Shown: one piece after another, positions 1-11,600 of the stretch | Layout: each line of letters begins with the position of its first letter | Position numbering within the stretch: position 1 is the first letter of the stretch | Source: Arachis hypogaea | Taxonomy: Eukaryota > Streptophyta > Magnoliopsida > Fabales > Fabaceae | Direction: 5' to 3' | DNA: 64,000 nt | Assembly (NCBI RefSeq): GCF_003086295.3 | Contig: NC_092048.1 | Span: forward strand, 73,618,290 to 73,682,289 | The notes under the pieces: model-generated | Database searches by the model: none | What the model saw: the letters and a program-made list of their open reading frames with translations, nothing else | Told to the model about the DNA's origin: nothing | Position numbers and translations under genes: made by a program

Positions 1-207
1 ATATGCCTGACTGAGATTTACAAGATGACCATAGCTTGCTTCAAGCCGACAATCTCCGTAGGATCGACCCTTACTCACGTAAGGTTTATTACTTGGACGA
101 CCCAGTGCACTTGCTAGTTAGTTGTGCGGAGTTGTGACAAAGAGTTGAGATTACAATTGTGCGTACCAAGCTGTTGGCGCCATTGATGATCACAATTTCG
201 TGCACCA
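1..207 (+). repeat. TE-A 5' LTR, last 207 bases
   Basis: Matches the last part of the 3' LTR at 8433-8690 and ends in the same GTGCACCA. It holds a short inverted repeat CCTTAC-TCAC-GTAAGG at 69-84. The 3' LTR lacks a stretch of about 30 bases present here (around 10-45), so the two copies have diverged by deletion as well as substitution. Confidence 0.85.
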
Positions 208-213
208 AGTTTT

Positions 214-231
214 TGGCGCCGTTGCCGGGGA
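214..231 (+). other. Primer binding site (tRNA-Asp), TE-A
   Basis: TGGCGCCGTTGCCGGGG is the reverse complement of the 3' end of plant tRNA-Asp including its CCA tail (from memory of the tRNA). It lies six bases after the LTR end. tRNA-Asp priming is typical of Athila-type elements. Confidence 0.8.
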
Positions 232-232
232 T

Positions 233-1986
233 TGTTCGAGTTTGGACAACTGACGGTTCATCTTGTTGGTCAGATTAGGTAATTTTATTTTATGTTTAAG
301 CTTTTTACTTTTTATTTTCGAAAAAAATAATATTTCTATTCTGTTCTTCAGAGTTTTTAAGAATGAATTCTAGAGTTTCATGATGATTTGTTGAAGTCTG
401 GCTGGTTGTGAAACTATGTCTAAACTTTTGGACCGAGGTTTCAACTTATCATCATAAGAGCTTGTTGATTTCTATCAATTTTGCTATTGAAAGTAATGAT
501 CTGCTAAAGCTTGGCTGGCCATTGGCCATGTCTAGTGTTTTGGACCGAAGCTTTCACTGAAAGCTTGGCTGGCTAGTAAGCCATGTCTAATTCCTGGACC
601 GGAGTTTTAGACTAACATTGCATGATTCCTGGAATTCTCATTAAAAATTTTGAATTCCTTACTTTCTCTTCCTCCAATTAATTTTCGAAAAAAAATTACA
701 AAAAAATTTTAAAATCACAAAAATAAAAAATAATTTGTGTTTCTTGTTTAAGTCTAGTGTCAATTTTTAAGTTTGGTGTCTTGTATGTTTTATTTATTCC
801 TTACATTTTTCGAATGTATGAATTTTGTTCTTCATTAATCTTCAAGTTGTTCTTGATGATTCCCTTGCTCTGATCTTTAAATTCTCTTGTTTTGTGTGTT
901 TAGTTGTTTCTCATATGTATTCTCAATTTGTTAGTGTTTCTAATATGAAAATTTCTAAGTTTGGTGTCCTGCATGCTTTGTTTATTTGATCTTAGTTTTA
1001 CATGATTAGTTTTATTTTGTTGTTTTTCATCATTAAAAATTCAAAAAATTTTCAAAATTGTGTCTTTTAAAGTCAGTATTACAGAGAATTGAAGATTCAG
1101 AACATACAGCAGAGGAATTACACAGAAAAAGCTGGGCGTTCAAAACGCCCAGTGAGGAAGGAAAACTGGCGTTTAAACACCAGCCAGGGTACCTGGCTAG
1201 GCGTTAAACGCCCAAAAGGTAGTATTTTGGGCGTTAAACGCCAGAATGGACACCATTCTGGACGTTTAACGCCAGGATGGCACAAGAGGGAAGATTTTGT
1301 TTTTAACTCAAATCTTTTTCAAATTTTCATAATTTTTCAAAATCAAATCTTTTTCAAATCATATCTTTTCAATCATATCTTTTCAAAATCAAATCCTTTC
1401 CATTTTTTTACTATTTTCGAAAATCCTTGCTAACAATTAGTGATTTGATTCAAAAATTTCTTCCTTGTTAAGAAAGGTTCAATAATTGAATTTTAGAATC
1501 ATATCTTTTAAATTTCTTGTTAGCCAAGACATTAATTTTAAAAAAATCAAATCTTTTTAATTGTTTGTCAATCATATCTTTTTAACCATATTTTCTCAAT
1601 CATATCTTCTCAACCACATCTTTTTCAAAAATGATTTTCAATCATATTTTTTTGATTCCTAATTTCAAAAATCTTTTTCAAAATAACTTAATTGCTTTCT
1701 CAATATTAATTTTCGAAAATCATCAATCAATTTTTTAAAAAATTTCTTTTATTTATTTCAAAATCTTTCAAAATTTAATTTCGAAAATTCTTTTCCCCCT
1801 TCTCACCTTCTTCTATTTAAGGGACTAGCACTCTTCCTCAATGTGCAATTCGAACTCTCTCCTTCTTTATATGTTCGAATTCTTCTCTATCTATCTCATC
1901 CTTCTATTCTTATTTTCCTCTAACATCTCAAGGAATTTCTATACTGTGACATAGAGGATTTCATACTTTCTTCTCCTCTCTTTCAT
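233..1986 (+). other. TE-A 5' untranslated leader
   Basis: AT-rich leader between primer site and gag with no convincing ORF. It holds two copies of a TAAGTTTGGTGTC motif (768-780, 956-968) resembling the polypurine tract before the 3' LTR, and an array of GGCGTTTAACGCC-like inverted repeats at 1135-1276. The rest is runs of AATCATATCTTTT-type sequence. A homologous leader in reverse orientation occupies 17109-18308 (TE-D). Confidence 0.7.
1135..1276 (+). repeat. Array of imperfect inverted-repeat modules (GGCGTTTAACGCC type)
   Basis: Five or six imperfect palindromes in about 140 bases, for example GGCGTTCAAAACGCCC, GGCGTTAAACGCCC and GACGTTTAACGCCAGG, separated by spacers of 15-30 bases with TGG...CCA flanks. 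The same module type recurs at 4478-4716, 24118-24220, 25505-25612, 28795-28975, 31880-32060 and 63331-63410. Confidence 0.8.
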
Positions 1987-3739
1987 ATGAGAAGGAGCAA
2001 AGACAAAGGCATTCTTGTTGAAGCTGATCCTGAACCTAAAAGGAACTTGAAGAGAAAGCTAAGAGAAGCTAAAGCACAACTCTCTGTAGAGGACCTAACA
2101 GAAATTTTCAAACAAGATGAAGACATGGCAGCCGAAAATAACAACAATGCCAACAATTCAAGGAAGGTGCTTGGTGACTTTACTGCACCTACTCCCGACT
2201 TCTATGGGAGAAGCATCTCTATCCCTACCATTGGAGCAAAAAACTTTGAGCTGAAGCCTCAATTAGTTTCTCTAATGCAATAGAATTGCAAGTTTCATGG
2301 ACTTTCACTGGAAGATCCTCATCAGTTCTTAGCTGAATTCTTGCAAATCTGTGACACTGTCAAGACCAATGGGGTTAACCCTGAGGTCTACAGAATTATG
2401 CTCTTCCCTTTTCCTATAAGAGACAGAGCTAGGATATGGTTGGATTCACAACCTACGGAAAGCCTGAACTCTTGGAAAAAGCTGGTCAGTACTTTTCTGG
2501 CCAAATTCTTTCCACCTCAAAAATTGAGTAAGCTAAGAGTGGAGGTCCAGACCTTCAGATAGAAGGAAGGTGAATCCCTCTATGAAGCTTGGGAAAGATA
2601 CAAGCAATTGATCAGAAGGTGTCCTTCTGACATGCCTTCTGAATGGAGCATCATAGGTATCTTCTATGATGGTCTGTCTGAACTGTCCAAGATGTCATTG
2701 GACAGCTCTGCTGGAGGATCTCTTCATCTGAAGAAGACACCTGCAGAAGCTCAAGAACTCATTGAAATGGTTACAAATAACCAATTCATGTACACTTCTG
2801 AAAGGAATCCTTTGAATAATGGGACAAATCAGAAGAAAGGAGTTCTTGAGATAGATACTCTGAATGCCATATTGGCTCAGAACAAAATATTGACTCAGCA
2901 AGTCAATATGATTTCTCAGAGTATGCCTGGCATGCAAGTAGCAACATGCAGTACCAAAGAAGCTTCATCTGAAGAAGAAGCTTATGATCCTGAGAACCCA
3001 GCAATGGAAGAGGTGAATTACATAGGAGAATCCTATGGAAACACCTATAATCCTTCATGGAGAAATCATCCAAATCTCTCATGGAAGGACCAACAGAGGC
3101 CCCAACAAGGCTTCAACAACAGTAATGGTGGAAGAAATAGGTTTAGCACGCAATAGCAAGCCTTTTCCATCATCTTCTCAGCAACAGACAGAGAATTCTA
3201 AGCAGAGCCAATCTGTCTTAGCAACCATAATCTCTGATCTAACTAAAACCACTCAAAGTTTTATGACTGAAACAAGGTCCTGCATTAGAAATTTAGAGGC
3301 ACAAGTGGGTCATCTGAGTAAGAGGATTACTGAACTCCCTCCTAGTACTCTCCCAAACAATACAGAAGAAAACCCAAAGAGAGAATGCAAGGACATAAAC
3401 ACGTCCCACATGGCCGAATGCATAGAGGAGGGAAAGGTAGTGATTTCCACTGAGGAAGACCTCAATGGACGTCCACTGGCCTCCAAGGAGTTCCCTAATG
3501 AGGAACCATGGGAATCTGAGGCTCACACTGAGACAATAGAGATTCCATTGAATTTACTTCTGCCATTCATGAGCTCTGATGAGTATTCTTCCTCTGAAGA
3601 GGATGAAGATGCTACTGAAGAGCAAGTTGCTAAGTACCTTGGAGCAATCATGAAGCTAAATGCCAAGTTATTTGGTAATGAGACTTGGGAGGATGAACCC
3701 TCCTTGCTCACCAAAGAACTGGATGACTTGACTAAGTAG
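1987..3739 (+). pseudogene. gag polyprotein, TE-A (broken)
   Basis: A retrotransposon Gag protein, which would form the particle that packages element RNA in the cytoplasm. From the ATG at 1987 one frame runs through amber stops at 2281 and 2560 to 3156; reading then shifts by one base near 3140-3160 and continues to 3739. The basic N-terminus starts MRRSKDKG. The retrotransposon gag domain (PF03732 type) spans roughly 2290-2680, including DPHQFLAEF, RARIWLDSQP, WKKLVSTFLAKFFP and ESLYEAWERYKQLIRRCP. Near the end NLEAQVGHLSKRI is a motif of Athila-type gags, followed by an acidic tail. No CCHC zinc knuckle is seen. The start is supported by the homologous start of TE-D gag at 17108. Nonfunctional here. 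Confidence 0.85.
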
Positions 3740-4265
3740 AGATTACCTCAGAAGAGACAGGATCCTGGAAAGTTCTCAATACCTTGTACCATAGGTACCA
3801 TGACCTTTGAGAAGGCTCTGTGTGACCTAGGATCAAGTATAAACCTCATGCCACTCTCTGTAATGGAGAAGCTAGGGATCCTTGAGGTACATGCTGCAAG
3901 AATCTCACTATAGATGGCAGACAATTCAAAGAAATAGGCTTATGGACTTGTAGAGGATAAAGGTTGAAGGCCACTACATCCCTGCTGATTTCATAATCCT
4001 AGACACTGGGAAGTGTATGGATGAATCCATCATCCTTGGCAGACCTTTTTTAGCCACAACAAAAGTTGTGATTGATGTTGACAGAGGAGAATTGGTCCTT
4101 CAAGTGAATGAGGACTCCCTTGTGTTTAAAGCGCAAGGATCTCCCTCTGTAACCTTGGAGAGGAAGCATGAAAAGCTTCTCTCAATGCAGAGTCAAATAG
4201 AGTCCCCACATTCGAACTCTAAGTTTGGTGTTGGGAGGCCATCATCATGCTCTGAGTATCTGTGA
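3740..4265 (+). pseudogene. Retropepsin-like aspartic protease remnant, TE-A
   Basis: Continues the gag frame past an amber codon at 3737. [19 protein letters not shown] at about 3820-3875 is the active-site region of plant retroelement proteases (DLG in place of DTG). Further TAG codons follow at 3911 and 3935, then a frame change into the stretch from 4017 that reads ESIILGRPFLATTKVVIDV, the conserved C-terminal part of the protease. The ORF stops at 4263-4265, just before the position where pol would be expected. The protease would have cleaved Gag. The reading ends in an AAGTTTGGTGTTGGGAGG stretch. Confidence 0.8.
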
Positions 4266-5170
4266 GGCTCCATGAGAGCCCACTGTCAAGCTATTAACAT
4301 TAAAGAAGCACTTGTTGGGAGGCAACCCAATTTTATGTAATCATATCTATTTATTTTCCATTGTTATTTTATGTTTTCTGTAGGTTGATTATCATGTGAA
4401 GTCACAAAAACAACTGAAAAAACAAAAACAGAATGAAAAACAGTATTAAAAAACAGCATACCCTGGAGGAGAAGCTTACTGGCATTTAAACACCAGTAAG
4501 GGTAGCAGAATGGACGTTAAATGCCCAGTCTGGCACCATTCTGAGTGTTTAACGCCATAAAGGGGCATAGAACTGGCGTTTAACGCCAGAAATGGGCACA
4601 GAGCTAGCGTTTAAATGCCAGAAAGTGGAGAAAAGCTAGCGTTAAACGCCAGAAATGGGCAGCAACCTGGCGTTTAACGCCAGGATTGGCAATTAAGGGG
4701 GCGTTTACACGCCACATGGTGCAGGGATGAGAAATCTTTGACACCTCAGGATCTGTGGACCCCACAAGATCTTCACCTACCTCATCTCTCTCTCTCTTCT
4801 TCACACCTTCCCCAAAAACCCCTCACCTAACAAATCCTACCCTCTTCTCCATAATCTCTTTGCCAATCCACATCCATCCATCATAAAACCCCAATACCTC
4901 ACCATTCAAATTCAAACCAATTTCCCTCTTAAACCCACCCATACATGGTCAAACCCTACCCCTCTCTCCACTCCTATATAAACCAATCTTCACTCCTTCA
5001 TTTTAACACATCATACACCCTACTCACCCCCTTGGCCGAAACACTAACCACCCTCCATCTCTTCTATTTCTTCTTCCTCTACTCTTTTTTTATGCTTTTA
5101 CACGAGGATGAGCAAACCTTCTAAGTTTGGTGTGGTAAAAGCATTGCTTTTTATTTTTCCATAACCATTT
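4266..5170 (+). other. TE-A spacer between protease and second ORF
   Basis: No reverse transcriptase, RNase H or integrase motif is seen in any frame. The stretch starts with a GGGAGGCAACCCAA motif (4319-4332), then an inverted-repeat module array (4478-4716), a doubled GGACCCCACAAGATC-like segment (4750-4775), a CT-rich leader with TATATAA at 4975-4981, and a TAAGTTTGGTGT motif (5122-5133) just before the second ORF. The CT-rich stretch with a TATA-like sequence could be a promoter for that ORF; this is inference. Confidence 0.6.
4478..4716 (+). repeat. Array of about eight GGCGTTTAACGCC-type inverted repeats
   Basis: Modules such as CTGGCGTTTAACGCCAG occur about every 30 bases, joined by AAATGGGCA-type spacers. 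Several are perfect palindromes over 12-16 bases; others have one or two changes. The equivalent array in TE-H is at 28795-28975 on the other strand. Confidence 0.85.
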
Positions 5171-6322
5171 ATGGCACCAAAGGCCGGAGAAACCTCTAGA
5201 AAGAGGAAAAGAAAGGCAAAAGCTTCCACCTCCAAGTCATGGGAGATGGAAAGATTCATCTCAAGGGTGCATCAAGACTACTTCTATGATGTTGTGGCCA
5301 AGAAGAAGGTGATCCCCGATGTCCTTTTCAAGCTCAAAAAAGGTGAATATCCGGAGATCCGACATGAGATTCGAAGAAGAGGTTGGGAAATTCTCACCAA
5401 CCCCATTCAACAAGTCGGGATCTTAATGGTTCAAGAGTTCTATGCCAATGCATGGATCACCAAGAACCATGATCAAAGTGTGAACCCGGACCCTAAGAAC
5501 TGGCTCACAATGGTTCAAGAGAAATACTTAGATTTCAGTTCGGAAAATGTAAGGTTAGCATTCAACTTGCCCATGATGCAAGGAGATGCACACCCCTACA
5601 CTAGAAGGGTCAACTTTGATCAAAGGTTGGACCAAGTCCTCATAGACATTTGTGAAGAGGGCACTCAATGGAAGAGAGATTCAAAAGGGAAGCCGGTTCA
5701 ACTAAGAAGGCATGACCTCAAGCCCGTGGCTAGGGGATGGTTGGAGTTCATCCAACGCTCAATCATTCCTACTAGAAACCGGTCTGAAGTTACTATAGAC
5801 CGGGCTATCATGATCCATAGCATCATGATTGGAGAGGAAGTAGAAGTTCATGAGGTTATATCCCTAGAACTCTACAAGGTGGAGGACAAGTCCTCTACTT
5901 TGGCAAGGTTAGCCTTTCCTCATCTCATTTGTCACCTCTGCAAGTCAGCTGGAATTGACATAGAGGAAGACATCCTCATTGATGAGGACAAGCCCATTAC
6001 TAAGAAAAGGATGGAGCAAACAAGAGATCCCACTCATGGACAAGAGCACGAGGAAATTCCTCATCATGAAATCCCTAAGATGCCTCAAGTGATGCATTTT
6101 CCTCCACAAAACTATTGGAAGCAAATCAACACCTCCCTAGGAGAATTAAGTTCCAATATGGGATAACTAAGGGTGGAGCACCAAGAGCATTCCATCCTCC
6201 TCCATGAAATTAGAGAAGACCAAAGAGTCATGAGGGAGGAGCAACAAAGGCAAAGAAGAGACATTGAGGAGCTCAAGCACTTCATAAGATCTTCAAGAGG
6301 AAGAACAAGCCGTCATCACTAA
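5171..6322 (+). pseudogene. Putative plant transposon protein-type ORF, TE-A (one nonsense codon)
   Basis: A 383-codon frame from MAPKAGETSRKRKRK, interrupted only by TAA at 6164-6166 where TE-H has CAA. The basic, probably nuclear N-terminus is followed by RHEIRRRGWEILTNP, LMVQEFYANAW, VRLAFNLP and ARGWLEFIQRSIIPTRNRSEV. I associate these with the plant-specific 'putative plant transposon protein' domain (PF20167 type) often seen in Athila-like elements. The C-terminal end is a coiled-coil-like stretch rich in Glu, Arg and Gln. Biochemical function is unknown. It sits where envelope-like ORFs lie in Athila elements, but I see no signal peptide or membrane segment. The TE-H copy is at 27094-28245 (-). 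Conservation in two separately decaying elements suggests past selection. Confidence 0.75.
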
Positions 6323-7418
6323 GGTGGACCCGTTCTTTAATTTCCTTGTTCTTTATTTTTCTGTTTTTCGAAAATTATGCTTTATGTTTTATTTATGTTT
6401 GTGTCTTATTACATGATCACTAGTGTCTAAGTGTCTATGCCTTAAAGCTATGAATGTCCTATGAATCCATCACCTTTCTTAAATGAAAAATGTTTTTAAT
6501 TGCAAAAGGAAAAGAAGTACATGAATTTCAAATTTTAAAACAGATTAATTATTTTGATGTGGTGGCAATACTTTTTGTTTTTCTGAATGAATGCTTGAAC
6601 AATGCATATTTTTGAATTTGTTGTTCATGAATGTTAAAATTTTTTGCTCTTGAAAGAATGATGAAAAAAGGAGAAATGTTATTGATAATCTGAAAAATCA
6701 TAAAAATGATTTTTGAAACAAGAAAAAGCAGTGAAAAGCTTGCAGAAAAAAGAGGCGGAAAAAAAAAGAGAAAAAAAAGAGAGAAAGAAAAAGCAAACAG
6801 AAAAAGCCAATAACCCTTTAAACCAAAAGGCAAGGGTAAAATAAAAAGGATGCAAGGCTTTGAGCATCAGTGAATAGGAGGGCCCACAGAAATAAAATCC
6901 TGGCCTAAGCGGCTAAACCAAGCTGTCCCTAACCATGTGCTTATTGCGTGAAGGTGTCAAGTGAAAGCTTAAGACTGAGCGGTTAAAGTCGTGGTCCAAA
7001 ATAATAAGAGTGTGCTTAAGAGCTCTGGACACCTCTAATTAGGGACTCTAGCAAAGCTGAGTCACAATCTGAAAAGGTTCACCCAGTTATGTGTCTGTGG
7101 CATTTATGTATCCGGTGGTAATACTGGAAAACAAAATGCCTAGGGTCATGGCCAAGACTTAGAAAGTAACTGTATTCAAGAATCAACATACTGAACTAGG
7201 AGAATCAATAACACTATCTAAATTCTGAGTTCCTATAGATGCCAATCATTCTAAACTTCAAAGGATAAAGTGAGATGCCAAAACTGTTCAGAAGCAAAAA
7301 GCTAATAGCCCCGCTCATCTAATTAAGATTGATCTTCATAGATGTTTTTGGAATTCATTGTATATTCTCTTCTTTTCATCCTATTTGATTTTTAGTTGCT
7401 TGAGGACAAGCAACAATT
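6323..7418 (+). other. TE-A 3' untranslated region
   Basis: No gene. A sense-strand purine tract lies at 6721-6807. The rest is moderately conserved with 25990-27090 (TE-H, reverse strand), including the AGCGGCTAAACCAAGCTGTCC region near 6908, and ends in GAGGACAAGCAACAATTTAAG just before the polypurine tract. Confidence 0.65.
6721..6807 (+). repeat. Internal purine tract, TE-A
   Basis: About 85 bases of almost pure A/G on the sense strand, centred about 660 bases before the 3' LTR. Tracts at a similar place occur in TE-H, TE-L and TE-M. Confidence 0.8.
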
Positions 7419-7432
7419 TAAGTTTGGTGTTG
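7419..7432 (+). promoter_or_regulatory. Polypurine tract (plus-strand primer), TE-A
   Basis: TAAGTTTGGTGTTG directly precedes the 3' LTR start TGATGAGC. It is less purine-rich than usual, but the same sequence precedes the LTR of TE-H, and related AAGTGTGAGGAGGT or AAGTTTGGGGAGGT precede the LTRs of TE-M and TE-L. Confidence 0.7.
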
Positions 7433-8690
7433 TGATGAGCGGATAATTTATACGCTTTTTGGCATTGTTTTTAGGTAGTTTTTAGTATGTTTCAGTTACT
7501 TTTTATTATATTTTTATTAGTTTTTAAATAAAAATCACATTTCTAGACTTTACTATGATTTTGTGTATTTTTCTGTGATTTCAGGTATTTTCTGGCTGAA
7601 ATTGAGGGACCTGAGCAAAAATCTGATTCAGAGGCTGAAAAAGGACTGCAGATACTGTTGGATTCTGACCTCACTACATTCGAAGTGAATTTTCTGGAGA
7701 TTCAAGAACCCAATTCGGCCATGCCTGGACCTTTTATACTTTTGTATTTTCAACGGTGGAGTTTCTACACACCATAGATTAAGGTCTGGAGCTCTGCTGT
7801 TCTTCATGAATTAATGCAAAGTACTATTGTTTTTCTATTCAATTCAATCTTATTCTTATTCCAAGATATTCATTCGCACTTCAACTTGATGAATGTAATG
7901 ATCCGTGACACTTATCACCATTCTCAACCTATGAACGCGTGCCTGATAACCACCTCCATTCTACCTTAGATTGAGTGTGTATCTCTTAGCCTCCTAGTTC
8001 ATGATGCATGGTTGCCTCGCCTGACAACCGAGCCTTCCATTCAATGAGATCAGAGTCTTCGTGGTATAAGCGAGAATTATTGGTGGCCATTCCTGAGATC
8101 CGGAAAGTCTAAACCTTGTCTGTGGTATTCCGAGTAGGATCTGGGAAGGGATGTCTGTGACGAGCTTCAAACTCGCGAGTGTTGGGCGTAGTGACAGACA
8201 CAAAAGGATCAATGGATCCTATTCCAACATGATCGAGAACCGACAGATGATTAATCGTGCGGTGACAGCGCATTTGGACCATTTTCACTGAGAGGACAGG
8301 AGGTAGCCATTGACAACGGTGAAACCCAACATAAAGCTTGCCATGGAAAGGAGTATGAATGATTGGATGAAGATAATAGGAAAGCAGAGGTTCAGAAGGA
8401 ACAAAGCATCTTCATACGCTTATCTGAAATGCTCACCAATGAATTACATAAGTATCTCTATCTTATTTTATGTTTTATTCATATTTTAATTATCTTAAAC
8501 TCCATAACCATTTGAATCCGCCTTCAAGCCAACAATCTCCGTAGGATTGATCCTTACTCACGTAAGGTTTATTACTTGGACGACCCAATGCACTTGCTGG
8601 TTAGTTGTGCGGAGTTGTGACAAAGAATTGAGATTACAATTGTGCGTACCAAGCTGTTGGCGCCATTGATGATCAAAATTTCGTGCACCA
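7433..8690 (+). repeat. TE-A 3' LTR
   Basis: Starts TGATGAGCGGATAATTTATACGC and ends TTCGTGCACCA, as does the 5' LTR. 1258 bases, shorter than the TE-H relative (1747) because the part with GGCGTT modules is missing around 7700-7760. TTTTATACTTTTGTATTTTC at 7733-7752 is a candidate promoter/TATA region. Confidence 0.85.
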
Positions 8691-11600
8691 GGGTCCAAAC
8701 CAAACAATTTACCAAACTCTGTTCAACCTTTCCAGCATCACATCAATTCAGAATCAAGCAAAATTCAACATTGAATCAGCCATATAACACTAAGGTTCAT
8801 CTTTAGTTTTATAAACTCATAACTGTCACTAAGACATCCTCAACACTCTATCTTCTTTTCTGTTTTTAATATAGCAAATAAACTCGGAATTGTGCAAACA
8901 TTTTGTCCAGGCATTCATCTTGACATAAGATTTCTAACAAACCAAAGATCATAATTTTCTGATTTCTCTAGCCTTAGGAATAGAGGAAAAACCGTGATTG
9001 CTCTGCAGTGCATAAAACCAGAAAAACCGCAGCAGCATGTGATATTCAAAATTCATTATAAAATTCAAGTTAAATCCAATGACTTTAAAAATTAATATAG
9101 TTAAACTTCACTCATCCAGGTTTGTTTCTCAATTGGTTCTGAATTAATACCATTTTTAATGAAGAAGTTACATAACCTGGAAGTTAAGTAAAAATAAGTC
9201 AGAATCTGTTTTAGAAACCAACAAGCTTAGTACTTTCCAATTTGAATAACTATTATTACAAAACTCCAAATAAACTAAATTTTGGTTTGGGAACTCCTAG
9301 CTCATCCAGAAACAAGTTTGTCTTGGTTGCAACCCAATTTCTATTCAATTCTAAAAGTTACAAGCATTGGAAGTTGATACATAGCTTGCTGAAATCTATT
9401 TCCTTTCACCTTTGACCACCAATATTTAAAAACTCACAACTCCCAATCCTCAAATCCTAAAATTATGAAGTTTTAGAGAAATAAAGCAAGTTAATCAAAT
9501 TTCACAACAAAATTAGTTTCACTCCAAAACTCAGCTCGTAGAAGTCGCTACAAGATAAACAAGTTGCTGCTCTGTTTGACCTTTTCTGCTACAGGACAGA
9601 TTTAACAATCTAACTTTGAAAATTCTTCATAAATTGTATATTTAACAAAAAGGTCTCAAATTTTTCAGTTTAGTTCTTATATTCCCAAGGTTAACCCAGA
9701 CTTGGTCTCATGCAATTCCGATTATTACATAATTAGTTATAGCTTTTCAAAGTTTCTGACTTCGTTTAAAATTATGCAGAAAATCAGATTTTAGAGTTCA
9801 ACTTTGAAAACTCATTACTAATTCTCTAATTGATACAAAATCTTCAAAATTGAATATTAATAACTATACTTGTTGTAGTTCAATTATCTTTTAATCACAT
9901 AATTTTCCAATCTCTATTAAGATGCTGGTTCACTTTCAAAGTTGCCATTTAATTTCAAAACTCAAATTTTTCAGCAAGCAATTCAACATCTCAAATTTAA
10001 TCCTTTAAACATTCTCTAAACCCAATTCCAATCAATCATCAACTAAATCCATCACCAATACAATAATCATATAACCAACTTAACAGCAACAAATCTAACA
10101 TAATCCATCAGGATTCAGCATTCCGTCAAACAGTTCACAATCCACATAATCAATCAATATTACTAATCAATAATTCCAGTCACACTTCATAGGCACAATT
10201 CAGCATCCATATCATCAATTAATCACTCACAACAATTAAACCTATTTGCAATTTACTCAATAAACCTTGTGGGCATTCTTAAATTAGAACTGTTTAATTA
10301 AACCCCCTACCTCGATGTCGTAATCGCAGGATCTAACACAGCAATTCCCTTTATTCCTAATTCGTGGGAGCAACTGCAACAGTGATGTCGATGACCCTCT
10401 GCAGTAGTGATGTCATCAACAATCACGATAATGGTGGCTAGACGAAAACAAAAACATTTTTGGGTATTTTTCCTATAACAATGAAGCGGCAAGCAGAGAT
10501 AACAATAATCAAAATAGGTTGTGAATGATACAGATTCAGATACAAGGATGAAGGAGGCTGTGGTAACCGAGCAATACCAGGGCAGGGCTGAAATAGTTCA
10601 CAGCAACAACGCGGATGATGCTTCTCGGATGGCGGACTCTCTCAACGGCACTAGCAAGTGCATCAGTGGCAGAACGACTCTCTTCTCTCATCACGTCACT
10701 CCTCACCTTCCTGCCCTGTTCGACGGTAACGATGATAGTTAGGGTTCCTCCCACCAGTGGCCCCCTTCGATTGCGCCAACTTTCATCAATGGTAGCGGCG
10801 GCGACGATGGTCCTGGGCGGAAGCGGCGGTAGCCACTCTTCTACGTGCGACAACTCTGGTAAATGTCAACAGCAGCAATGCGTCTCCCTGTTCGTCGTTC
10901 TTTTCTTCTCTCTGCGCGCGGTAGCCTTGATGGATTATGGTAGCAGCGATGGGTGCACGAGGATGGTGAGATCGAATCCTTCTTCCTTCCGTGAGCTCTG
11001 ATCTCCGTTCCTTTCTGTTTTTGTTTTCCCCCTTTCTCCCTCTATGTCTTGCTCTCTCTCGATCTTTCTTTCTCTCATTTTCTGAATCAAATCCTCTGAT
11101 TTTCATTTGGAAGTATGTGGTTTACATTAACTATGGATGAATGGCTCTTAATAAAGGAATACGTGGATCACTGGAGGAAGGATGGGTGGCAGTGTGTGTG
11201 TTAGTGTAATTGGTCAAGGAGTTTACATTTTAGATAGTAATGATACATATAAAATAAGAAACGTAGGACTAGGATTAAAGTAAATTTTATTTGAGTTACT
11301 CAGAAATTTTGTAAATTATTCGAGATAAAATAATAATTTATGGTTCAAATATAATACTATAAAGATTACTTTTAAAACTCATAAAATTTCATCTATCAAC
11401 TTATTAATAAGCTCAAATAATTATTTCTAATTTAAATTATAGACTAATCATAACTTATAAAATATAGGTTAGACTCGGAAGTATCAATTATTCAGATTAT
11501 ATGATATGACTCTTCATTATTTTTCTATTACCAAAACTTTAATTTTAAATTTTGTGAAATAACCAATTATAAAAATTACACAATAATATTAATTAACTTA

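Larger units (their letters stand above)
1..8690 (+). mobile_element. TE-A: non-autonomous Ty3 (Athila/Tat-like) LTR retrotransposon, 5' LTR cut by window edge
   Basis: In order: end of a 5' LTR, a tRNA-Asp primer site, an untranslated leader of about 1.75 kb, a broken gag, a protease remnant, a second ORF, a long purine tract, a polypurine tract and a full 3' LTR. After the protease remnant there is no reverse transcriptase, RNase H or integrase in any frame, so TE-A could move only with enzymes made elsewhere. The gag and primer site place it with the plant Athila/Tat branch. It lies inside LTR-B; the downstream flank begins GGGTC, but the matching target duplication is outside the window. 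Peanut is known to carry autonomous/non-autonomous retrotransposon pairs; I cannot say which named family this is. Confidence 0.85.

Noticed and set aside
1135..1276. CRISPR-like array (also 4478-4716, 29413-29810)
   Set aside because: Repeats are degenerate palindromes with similar, not unique, spacers inside plant retroelements; no cas genes and not a prokaryote.
5171..6322. Envelope-like protein (expected position in Athila elements)
   Set aside because: No signal peptide, transmembrane segment or cleavage motif is visible; the domain pattern fits the putative plant transposon protein family better.
10521..11106. Overlapping open frames of 60-130 codons on both strands
   Set aside because: They lie in a GC-rich LTR leader where few stops occur by chance; no domain, no consistent strand, no homology I recognise.
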